A stretch of DNA of 64,000 nt from Elymus sibiricus. Taxonomy: Eukaryota; Streptophyta; Magnoliopsida; Poales; Poaceae. Every line of letters begins with the position of its first letter. Within the stretch, counting starts at the first letter, position 1. Below the pieces are notes generated by a model that saw nothing but the letters and a program-made list of their open reading frames with translations, was not told the origin of the DNA and searched no databases. This document shows positions 54,855 to 64,000 of this stretch, in pieces. The stretch is from NCBI GenBank assembly GCA_039707655.1, contig CM077665.1, positions 85,375,954 through 85,439,953 on the forward strand, read 5' to 3'. The position numbers were made by a program, and so were the translations under genes.

Positions 54855-55132
54855 GGATACATAGCAAGTCAAGACAAGAACTCTCCCGTCAACTTCCCAA
54901 TTTCTGGCGTGATTGTCGGGGAGATCTACATCAAGCCTACCCAGTACCCATCACAAACTCATCTCTTGCATTTACATTATTTGCCATTTGCCTCTCGTTT
55001 TCCTCTCCCCCCCTTCTAAAACGAATTCTCAGAAAAAAACCAAAAAGATATGCCTTTTTATTCGCCCTTCTTCCGTTCGTCTTTCCGTTTGCTTTTTGTT
55101 TCCTCGTGTGCTTGTTTATTTGTTTCATTTTC

Positions 55133-55780
55133 ATGGCTAGTTCTTCCACTATTGCTAGTACAAATCTTGAGGAAAAATTTGGATCTTGCTCTCTAGATCA
55201 TGAAACTGAACCTCCTCCTAATTATAAAGCTAAAACTTTTCAAGTGAGAGACGGTAATATTATTGGGAAGAGTGTTATTCAAGAGTTCTTTGATTGTATG
55301 GGAGTAATGCCTATGAATAAGAGATCTATTCTTCTTAGCAGAAATTGTTATGCGGATGCTATTGTCATGCTCGTTGAAAAATTGGAGAGAAAATTTGTGC
55401 ACGTTCATCCCACTTTGCAAAAGGTGTTTTATGAACTTCCCAAAATTAATCATCCTAAGGCTAAAAAGATTGCCACTATCATCCTTATGCGTGAATTTGA
55501 TTTTATCATACAAGAAGCTAGGGAAATTTTTGCTTTCTATAAAAAGGATATTGAACACCCTCCGATTGAAGAAATCCTACACGATAAAGAAACCTTGCCT
55601 AGCTTTGAGTTTAGGGATTATCAATCATACCGTGACAATCTTAGAAGAAGAGTTCCCTATTCAGAAATTACCCAAACTATTTACCTTGAAACCTATGATG
55701 AATTTGATTGGATCACTAGGGGAATTTATGTAGGATTCAATGATGACTGGTTAGTAGAAAAAAATCAGGGAACCCATTAA
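55133..55780 (+). CDS. Gag-like ORF of the Athila-like element (function unproven)
   Basis: ATG 55133 (MASSSTIASTNLEEKFGSC) to TAA 55778-55780, 215 aa, after a C/T-rich leader. It has no recognisable zinc knuckle or protease; Lys, Glu and aromatic residues dominate. Its place right after the primer site suggests the leader or gag-like ORF of a large nonautonomous element. Downstream (55781-55990) a second short open stretch rich in Asp and Glu may have been joined before a frameshift. No match from memory to a known enzyme. Confidence 0.5.
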   Translation: MASSSTIASTNLEEKFGSCSLDHETEPPPNYKAKTFQVRDGNIIGKSVIQEFFDCMGVMPMNKRSILLSRNCYADAIVMLVEKLERKFVHVHPTLQKVFYELPKINHPKAKKIATIILMREFDFIIQEAREIFAFYKKDIEHPPIEEILHDKETLPSFEFRDYQSYRDNLRRRVPYSEITQTIYLETYDEFDWITRGIYVGFNDDWLVEKNQGTH

Positions 55781-56880
55781 AAATGAGATACGCGTTTTAT
55801 ATGATGATATTTATGGTGATGATCCAGATTATGAGTTTAGGAATGTCAAAGTTACTAATCAAAGTCCTTTTCATGAACTAAGTTCTCCTATTAGAAAGGA
55901 AAGAAAATAAATAAAGGATTTGCTAAAAAGGGTTTTGGAAGATATGGTTGAGAATGGATTGCATACCAAAGATGATAATACCTAGATCTATTGCGTTATG
56001 CCTAGCTAGGGGCGTTAAAAAATAGCGCTTGTTGGGAGGCAACCCAATTTTATTTTTATGTTTTTGTTTTAGTTTCTGTTCTTGAATAAATTACACATTA
56101 TTACCTCTGTAGTAAATGTGTTTTAGTGTTTTAATTAGTGTTTGAGCCAAGTAAGACCTTTGGGATGGTTTACGGTGATTGTTGATTTGATCTTGCTGAA
56201 AAACAGAAACTTTCGCGCTCAGTCCAGGAATTTTATAAATTCACCAGAGCGTCGAATGAGTCTGAAATTTTTACACAAGATTGATATACAAATTGCCTAG
56301 ATTTTTCCTAATTTTTCAGAATTTTTGGAGTTACAGAAGTATTCGAAGTTTCCAGATTGCTACAGAATGTTCTGTTTTTGACAGATTCAGTTTTCTTTGT
56401 GTTGTTTGCTTATTTTGATGTATCTATGGCTTGTATCGGGGGGTATGAACCATGGAGAAGTTGGAATACAGTAGATATTACACCAATATAAATAAATAAT
56501 GAGTTCAAAACAGTTTCTAAAGTGGTGATTTATTTTTCTTATACTAACGGATCTCACGAGTTTTCTGTTGAGTTTTGTGTTGTGAAGTTTTCAAGTTTTG
56601 GGTAAAGATTTGATGGACTATGGAATAAGGAGTGGCAAGAGCCTAAGCTTGGGGATGCCCAAGGCACCCCAAGGAATATTCAAGGATACCAAAAAGCCTA
56701 AGCTTGGGGATGCCCTGGAAGGCATCCCCTCTTTCGTCTTCAATCCATCGGTAAATTTACTTGAGGCTATATTTTTATTCACCACATGATATGTGTTTTG
56801 CTTGGAGCGTCTTGTATGATATGAGTCTTTGCTTTTTAGTTTGCCACAATCATCCTTGCTGCACACATCTTTTGAGAGAG
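55781..56880 (+). other. Internal sequence after the gag-like ORF
   Basis: Contains GCCTAGCTAGGGGCGTT near 56000 and TGTTGGGAGGCAACCC near 56030, phrases that recur in Triticeae Gypsy internal regions. Two near-identical AAGCCTAAGCTTGGGGATGCC units lie at about 56638-56664 and 56696-56722, resembling duplicated polypurine-tract sequence. No gene. Confidence 0.55.
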
Positions 56881-58146
56881 TGTAACACCCCAAAAATATT
56901 CTTCTGGATTTTCAAAATCTTTTCTTTAAAATGAATTCTTTGAAAACCATTTTTGATTCTATCTTCTTCCTTCTGTTTGAAAACTTTTCAAATTTTAATT
57001 GGGTTCAAAAAAATTTCTAGGAAGGATCTGTTTTGATTTATGATTTTATTTGGAAAATGATTCTTAGAAAAAAAATTCTATTAGAAAAGTTGTTGACATA
57101 ACTAAAATATTCTATGGAGAAGCTCTTTTCCTTTCTTCTAACACTTCCAAAATCCATCCTACCACTTCTAAATTATCCCAAAAAGTCATTCACACCATCT
57201 AGGACAGAAATCAACTTCTTTCCACCCCACAAAATATTTTTTCTCATTTTAAACAAATTCCAAAATAGGAATTTGCAATATTCATGGTTTCCTTGATTTA
57301 CAAAGGAACAATATTCTCTGGAAGACTTCTGCTCCCACCAAAATTTCTCCAACAACTAGATGGTTCCCAAGACCCATTTCATCAAAAACCTTGGGTTCCA
57401 CAGTTCAAAAATTTCAAATCCCCTTCAATTCAAATTTGGACCAGATTCAATCTTTCTGATACAAACTCAATTTTTATAGCTCCAGAAATTCTGAAACTTT
57501 GCCAAACCCATTTTTGAGCATCAACACCCTACCACAAAAATCCCTGCAAATTCCTAAAATACCTAGACCCCTCTATCAATTCATCAAACACCTAGCATGC
57601 ACACTGTTCATCGCTGACAGAGATTCAGTTAGCTGAATTTCTTTAGAGAGCAGTGGCGACCGGTGCCGTGCACTCCTCCCCTTCCTTCTCCATCACGGTG
57701 TCGTCGTGCCCATCAATGCTCCGAACCGCTGGCCCACTCCTCAGCCACTCACCGGCGTCGAGCTGTCGGCTGGCCAGTGCAATGGCCACCGTGCCCATCC
57801 ACGGCGGGCCAAGCAGAGCCGCTTCGGCCACCGACTGCCTTCACTGCGCCGCTTCGCCCAAACCTACTTTCTCTCCACGCGGCACCCCCTCCGCACCTTA
57901 TCAACGCCGACCACGCCGCCTGGACCCCACCTGGCAGTCGCCAGAGCTGGCCCCGCCGCCGCACCCGTACGGGCAACCTCACCACGGATAAGGCCGGAGA
58001 GCTCGAGCTCATCCACGCCGGCCTCTCCGGAACTCTCCACCGCCCTCATTAACCCCCTCGCCGCCCACGACCACCGCCCCTATCTACCTCGCCGGCCGGA
58101 ATTAACTCCGGCGTTATCCGCCCTCGCCGGCCACCCTCAAATCGCC

Positions 58147-58154
58147 TATAAAAG
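58147..58154 (+). promoter_or_regulatory. LTR TATA box (TATAAAAG)
   Basis: CCTATAAAAGGCCC, a strong TATA context. Transcription would begin around 58180, leaving about 2.8 kb of transcribed LTR before the primer site. Confidence 0.6.
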
Positions 58155-59964
58155 GCCCTCTCGAGCTCCACAGATCACCCACACCACCTCCACACCATCC
58201 CAATCGCCCTTCCGTGCACTCCCCGATCTCGGGAAGGCCTCCTTCCCCGACTCCGACCACCGCTCCGTCGCCACTGCCCCCGATCTGTTCATCGCCATCA
58301 CTCCACCTCCACTGTTAAAACCTTGCCAGTAGCCCATTCACACACCCACTCATCGATTCCCCGCCTCAATTCGGGACCCTGAGCTCTCTCCGACAAGAGC
58401 TACCACCACCTGAATCGCCGTCCGCCGCCGTCGACCTCGCCGTTGTTCTGGTGATCACCGGCGACCACCACCGCCACCAACCGACGCGGTAGTCATCCCT
58501 GAGCACATCCACACCATCTCCAGCCACTGGAACCCCGGCGATCGCCGCACTCTCCCTGTCCTCGCGCGCGTGCGTGTTCGAAATCAAACCTGACGGGTGG
58601 TCCCCACCCGTCAGTGTTTTATTCTTTTCTAGTTAAAACAGAAAACATATTCGGGGTTTACGCATTCTGAAGCTGAAAGCGTACTTTCCCCGAAATGTTT
58701 TCCTTTTTCTGTTTAAAATAAAAACAGATTTGACCACAACTTTGACTACTTCTAGTTTTTAAACTACAAATGAAAATGACTTTATTTTTTTTCTGTTATT
58801 CTTATTTTTCTCTCTAGTTTTTTTAGTATTTATTTAAAAATATTTTGAGACAAGTTTTTGTACTGTAATAAAATTTTGATTTGAAATTAAATTTGGATTT
58901 TTCAGAAAAAGAAGAAGAAAACTTTGCTGGAAATTTGGAGGGGTTTTCCACTGACTACTTTGGACAAGGCAAGCATTTTGAACTTGGGATATGATGAAGT
59001 GCATGCACGGTTGCATCGGTTTAATATTGCATCGTATGTGAAGTAAATAGTGAGAGCATGCATTGGTCATGTCACCTTGTGAATTCTTGCATGCATCATG
59101 GCATCTTGCTAACGTATGGATATGGTGAGAACCAGGAGTGTACTCCTGCCTTGGACGTGCCGGTGGGCACGGGCCATTTTTCTTGACACGGTGGTGTCAC
59201 ATGACATATGTGGAACATATCGGTTAAAATAATAACAAACACCTCCTGAGTCGACCTAGATCGAGTCTTGTTCCGTTACACCTAGCTGTATACCGTGCTG
59301 CCACGGGTCCTTCTGCAAGGAAGGTATGGTTCAGTAAGTTGTTAACCCCTGTCCGGGTACACACGACATAGTGGGCCACGATGAGGGTTTCCACGTCCAT
59401 GGTCTAAATCCGGTCATCGGGTCAGGGGGCATGGGTGTTACCGGCTAGATGTAGCCGAGAGGGGGTCCCCCCTTGGAATCCGCGTGTATGAATAGTGATC
59501 CCATGCAGAAATGTTGGTTTTCCCCGTCTAAAAGCTTTTCTGAAAAGATGCTGTGGGTGATTCCTGGCATCCGGACAGTTAAGCTGGTGTGTGCTGGTCA
59601 GGTGTGTTTCAACCTAAAGACCGTAATGGGAATTAGTCAGTGTCACGGTACTGACTATAGAAACCTCATACACGTGGGTAAAGACTACACCCTCTGTAGA
59701 GTAATACCTATTCGAATAGCCGTGTCCGCGGTCAAGGACGTTAGCTGGGTGGGTCAAGTGTTGGTCCCGGTGTCGGTCTTTGGAGGAGATAATTAACATC
59801 AAGCATGGATATTTTTTGCAAGATTAATTATTGTCACTACTAATATTATCATGAATATATTACTGATGATATGAATATTATTGTGGACTAACCCGTTTCT
59901 CTTATTATATTTTCTGAGTGTCTCAGGGGCTGGCAAGACTACCCCGGACATTCAGTTTTATTTT

Positions 59965-60330
59965 CAAGACCTCTCGTGGTGTCGCTTGAATTCTCGGATG
60001 GTCCTGTCTCGTCCGATTTCTCTTTTAGACGCCCGATTGGCATTTCTTTTCAAGACCTCTCGCGGTGTCGCTTGAGTTCTCGGATGGTCCTGTCTCGTCC
60101 GATTTCTCTTTTAGACACCCGATTGGCATTTCTTTTCAAGACCTCTCGTGGTGTCGCTTGAATTCTCGGATGGTCCTGTCTCGTCCGATTTCTCTTTTAG
60201 ACGCCCGATTGGCATTTCGTTTCAAGACCTCTCGTGGTGTCGCTTGAGTTCTCGGATGGTCCTGTCTTGTCCGATTTCTCTTTTAGACACTCGATTGGCA
60301 TTTCTTTTCTGGACCTACCGTTGTGTCATT
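59965..60330 (+). repeat. 86-bp tandem repeat, about four and a third units
   Basis: Units start at CAAGACCTCTCG(T/C)GGTGTCGC at 59965, 60051, 60137 and 60223, with a fifth decayed copy at about 60309. Spacing is exactly 86 bp, not a multiple of three. Units are nearly identical, so recent expansion or homogenisation is likely. Confidence 0.9.
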
Positions 60331-60962
60331 TTTAGACATCCGACCGACATTTTTCTTTATATTTTTCTTACCCTAACACTTTACTTCTGTACATGCTACA
60401 AATTTATCATGCCCTGTTTAAACTCTGCCAGCATACATATATATGTTATGGTTAGCATGAGCATTTCATACCGTGGGCATGTGCATTCATTATATCTTTT
60501 GTCCATTATGTTTGCGAGTACATTCCAACGTACTCACTGGCTTGTCCCTGGCTATTTACTTGGCCAGACTTGGAGGAGGACGAGCTTATGGAGGAAGATT
60601 GCGCTAGCGAACCCGACGCTTAGAGGAATCCCAGTCAGACCACCTGTGATATAGGAGTCTACCACCTGTACCATCCACTGAGTTTCCGCTACACAAATAA
60701 AGTAGTCAAGTCTCACACTAGCACTTGGCTCTATTTTATTGTAAACTGTATTACAGTACCACCACACCACTGTCATATTCCATCACCGTAGTATTTTTGG
60801 CAAGTTTGTAATAAATTTGTTGAGTCACCCTGACTCAACCCTGTGTAATATTATATTTGTACTGGGTATATATATCAAGGGAGTCCACCAGTGGTTCTTG
60901 GGGCTGGTATGACTCTAGGGCTCTTCTGTGATTTAATCCCAGCAAAGGGGCCCGACAAACCT

Positions 60963-60975
60963 TGGTATCAGAGCC
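60963..60975 (+). other. Primer-binding site (initiator Met tRNA type)
   Basis: TGGTATCAGAGCC matches the usual Met-tRNA primer site of plant Gypsy and Copia elements. Confidence 0.85.
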
Positions 60976-61335
60976 AGGCTGACTGTAGGAAGCCCTAGGC
61001 ACGATCGCTAGCACCCGAGTCAATACTAACATTTTAGCATGCATCTCATGCATTAGTAGACCCAGACCACAGCACGCTGAGAGGGCAGAGTAGCACGCTA
61101 GCTTGAATATGTGGTCGTGTAGTATACAAGTTTCTACGAGCACCTTGCATAATTAAACCATGCTTGTATGATAAAATCTGGCAAGTATAATTAGATCTGC
61201 TTGTGTGATATAAACTGTTACCCTTTTGTATTTACATTTCTGGGGGGGGAATTATTTTCAGTCTCTTAAAATCTATTTTCTTTTTCCTGTTATTTCTTTT
61301 CTCATCGGTGTTACACAAATACCCCAGAAAGAAAA
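60976..61335 (+). other. Leader of the Tekay-like element
   Basis: 360 bp of untranslated sequence between primer site and gag start. No gene. Confidence 0.65.
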
Positions 61336-64000
61336 ATGCATCGTCCCTGGACACGTTCCATGCCAAATCCGCCAGAGGATAATTTTGGACAAATGGGAAA
61401 TAATTTTACTCAGGGACAGACAAGTCAACAGAGTAGCGACTCGGCATTCTCACAAGTATGCCGTCTGTACGAGCAAAGCCAGCAACAGCACCAAGAGATG
61501 ATGCAGCACTTAATCAATATGGGGAATCACCAAGAGCAGAACCAACCCAGATCCAAATTATCTGAATTGCAGAAGACAAAACCAACGGTCTTTACGCACA
61601 CAGACAAACCATTGTAGGCAGACGATTGGCTACGTGATATTGAAAGGAAATTGGTTATTGCCCAGTGTACGGACCAGGAAAAAGTGATATATGCTCCGCA
61701 CTATTTTTCTAGAACAGCAGCGTCATGGTGGGAGAATCTGTGTCACACGCACCCCGATGGAGCAAATATAACATGTGATCAATTCAAGGAGAATTTCTGG
61801 GGAGCACATATTCCCAACAGCATTATGAAATTGAAGAAAAGGGAGTTTGAGGATCTCAAGCAGCGAGGCACCACAGTGACGCAATACCTGGACCAGTTTA
61901 CTCAGCTGGCCTGGTACGCCAACGACGAATACATGACAGAAAACAAGAAGATGGAAAAATTTCTTGATGGACTGATTCCATCTCTGAACTGCCAACTAGT
62001 GGTCCATACCTTTCCAGATTTTAAGACACTGGTAGATAAGGCCATCATACTGGAAAACGAACACCGCAACATGAATGAAATTCGCAAGCGCCGTATGAAC
62101 CAGTCAACACAAGTGCGCAACAACAGGCCCAGGAATGAATTTCAGAGGCCTATGGCACCCCAACCAACAGTTACAGCACCACAGCAGAACCGCAGTGCTT
62201 TCAATAACAGGGCCAAAAATACAACATTCCGTCCGGGCGTCACCTGTTATGCATGCGGAGGAGAAGGGCATTACTCCAGACACTGCCCAAAACAGGGGAA
62301 CAACACCTCCAAGACCAACAATAATGGCTGCGGTATAAATACAGCTCTGAGACGCAACAATTTTAACCCCAATAACAACCAAGGGAAGGGACATCTCAAC
62401 CACGTGACCTTTGAGGACGCACAGAATGCACCAGATATTGTGTTTGGTACGTTCCCTGTGAACTCAATTAATGCTACAGTTTTATTTGATTCTGGAGCTT
62501 CCCACTCATGCATTTCCAAAAGATTTGCCTCGGAGAATCAGTTTTCTCTTTCGCCTTTGCAAAATTCCATGGTTATTCAGTCCCCGGGATCGAAGCAAAG
62601 CACACAATGGTACTGCAAGGATGTGAACATTGAAATCAAAGGAATGAGATTTTTAGCCAACCTCATTGTACTGGAAGCAGTCGATCTGGACATTATTTTG
62701 GGAATGGATTGGTTAACTACTAACAAAGGTTTCATAGACTGCTACAACCGCACAGTGACTCTCACAAATTACCAAGGGAAAACAATAAAGTTTGGCACAA
62801 GGGGGATTTCTACAACACACGGAAAATTAAATCAACTGGATGTGGCAGAATTAAGTAAGGTCCCCGTAGTCTGCGAATACCCCGACGTATTTCCTGAGGA
62901 GCTACCAGGAATGCCCCTGGACCGCGAAATTGAATTCGTTATTGAATTGGCGCCTGGAACAGCTCCCATATATAAGAAGCCGTACCGTATGGCTCCGACA
63001 GAACTGGCCGAGTTAAAGAAACAAATTAAGGAATTGATGGAAAAAGGTTATGTTCGACCCAGCTCATCGCCATGGGGTTCGCCAGTTTTATTTGCTAAGA
63101 AAAAAGATGGTACCCTACGGCTATGTATTGATTACAGGGCACTCAATATGGTCACCATCAAGAATAAATATCCACTGCCCAGGATAAATGACTTGTTCGA
63201 ACAACTAGCAGAAGCCAAGGTTTTCTCAAAAATAGATTTGAGATCGGGCTACCATCAATTAAAAATCCGATCGTCAGATATACCCAAGACTGCCTTTAAC
63301 ACCAGATATGGATTATATGAGTTCACAGTGATGCCTTTTGGCTTAACCAACGCTCCTGCTTATTTCGTGCATCTCATGAACAAGGTCTTCATGAAATATT
63401 TGGACAAGTTCGTGGTTGTATTTATTGATGATATACTCATTTACTCCAAAACGCTGGAAGAACATGAGCAACATCTTCGGATAGTTTTGGAAGAATTAAG
63501 AAAACATCAATTATACGCCAAATTCAGTAAGTGTGAATTCTGGCTACGGGAAGTTGGTTTTCTTGGACACGTACTGACACAGGATGGAATAGCAGTGGAC
63601 CCGAGTAAAGTGAAAGATGTCTTGGGATGGAAGCAACCCACAAACGTGACAGAGGTCAGAAGTTTTCTTGGTCTGGCTGGTTATTATCGGAGATTTATCG
63701 AAGGATTCTCCACCATAGCCAAACCCATGACCCAGTTACTCAAGAAAGATAAGAAGTTTGAATGGACCGAAGCCTGTGAGAAAAGTTTCCAAGAATTGAA
63801 AAAGAGGTTAACAACAGCACCCATCCTAGTCGTGCCCGATGTGCACAAAATTTTTGAGATATATTGTGACGCATCCAGGAAAGGACTTGGATGTGTATTA
63901 ATGCAAGAAGGAAAAGTCGTTGCATATGCCTCAAGACAGCTATGACGACACGAAGAGAATTATCCTACTCATGACTTGGAATTAGCAGCAGTAATACATG
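61336..64000 (+). pseudogene. Gypsy gag-pol in one frame with two stops, partial at right
   Basis: ATG 61336 (MHRPWTRSMPNPPEDNF). Gag lies at about 61630-62110 ([22 protein letters not shown]), the zinc knuckle [14 protein letters not shown] at 62245-62286, and the protease at 62482-62510 ([10 protein letters not shown], catalytic Asp at 62488). RT spans about 63050-63560 with [32 protein letters not shown] and the active-site VFIDDI (Asp codons 63427 and 63430). RNase H begins at about 63860 ([13 protein letters not shown]). Two in-frame stops break it: TAG 61615-61617 before a DDWLRDIE gag segment, and TGA 63943-63945 in the RNase H, both explainable by single C-to-T changes. No frameshift is seen, so the element is young. 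Integrase is outside. Confidence 0.9.

Larger units (their letters stand above)
51808..56880 (+). mobile_element. Athila-like Gypsy block: LTR stub, internal 3' part, LTR, internal 5' part
   Basis: 51808-51876 is the first 69 bp of an LTR, followed without the rest by 3' internal sequence (51877-53235), a complete LTR (53236-54825), a tRNA-Asp primer site and a gag-like ORF. A polypurine tract at the first LTR border and a primer site after it mean that one LTR is shared by two internal regions. The block is cut at 56880 by the Tekay-like element. Confidence 0.75.
56881..60957 (+). repeat. 5' LTR of the Tekay-like element, about 4.1 kb
   Basis: Starts TGTAACACCCCAAAAATA and ends CCCGACA, six bases before TGGTATCAGAGCC. 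It holds a GC-rich segment (57650-58580), a TATA box at about 58147 and an 86-bp tandem repeat near its end. Open frames in the GC-rich segment (e.g. 57706-58332) lie in an LTR and are not called. Confidence 0.8.
56881..64000 (+). mobile_element. Tekay/Del-like Gypsy retrotransposon, 5' part
   Basis: 5' LTR 56881-60957, Met-type primer site 60963-60975, then a gag-pol frame from 61336 to the window edge. The order gag, protease, RT, RNase H and the RT sequence fit Ty3/Gypsy of the Tekay/Del type (tentative). Integrase, any chromodomain and the 3' LTR are beyond the window. The five bases left of the LTR (GAGAG) are the expected target duplication, unverified on the right. Confidence 0.8.

Noticed and set aside
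57706..58332. Frame of 208 codons in the Tekay-like LTR
   Set aside because: It lies in an LTR around the TATA box and is Pro/Ala/Thr-rich without domains; overlapping frames are equally open.
59976..60654. Overlapping frames across the 86-bp repeats
   Set aside because: Repeat artefact; the period is not a multiple of three and each frame recurs by repetition only.

Overview
The window is nuclear DNA from a large grass genome, most likely wheat or a close Triticeae relative. This is inferred from nested LTR retrotransposons of types typical of Triticeae, Stowaway-type MITE ends, very GC-rich monocot coding sequence, and plant gene families. No bacterial or organellar features were seen. No database search was possible, so family names below are recognitions from memory.

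Two ordinary genes form an island at about 9.4-18.7 kb. One is a single-exon F-box/FBA protein gene (10833-12191, +). The other is a complete two-exon LRR receptor kinase of the HAESA/HSL1 type (15216-18184, +) with signal peptide, 21 LRRs, one transmembrane helix and a kinase domain with all key residues. Around and between them lie MITEs, AT-rich degenerate repeats, a microsatellite and a minus-strand LRR remnant. To the left (about 7020-9405) is a 2.4 kb array of roughly forty short imperfect palindromes.

The rest is retrotransposon. 1-2748 is the 3' end of a Copia element inserted 13 bp upstream of an antisense ORF of a Tat-like Gypsy element (2744-about 7020). 18749-19540 plus 28307-29328 is an old Copia element split by a complete Angela/BARE1-like Copia element (19541-28306, minus, 5-bp duplication CTCAT). 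29329-37509 is an Athila-like, tRNA-Asp-primed Gypsy element arranged LTR-internal-LTR-internal. 37510-51807 is a stack of three Tat-like Gypsy fragments (minus), hit by two solo LTRs with perfect 5-bp duplications (GACCA, ATGGG). 51808-56880 is another Athila-like internal-LTR-internal block. 56881-64000 is the 5' LTR and most of gag-pol of a Tekay/Del-like Gypsy element running off the right edge.

The most interesting non-routine content is (i) the palindrome array with a higher-order period near 232 bp, and (ii) three copies of a spliced ORF antisense to Tat LTR transcription, encoding a gypsy-type (PF04195-like) domain plus coiled coil with its own TATA box. The reading frame of the third copy, read across an inserted solo LTR, is still open through exon 2. 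I found no convincing wholly new biological system.
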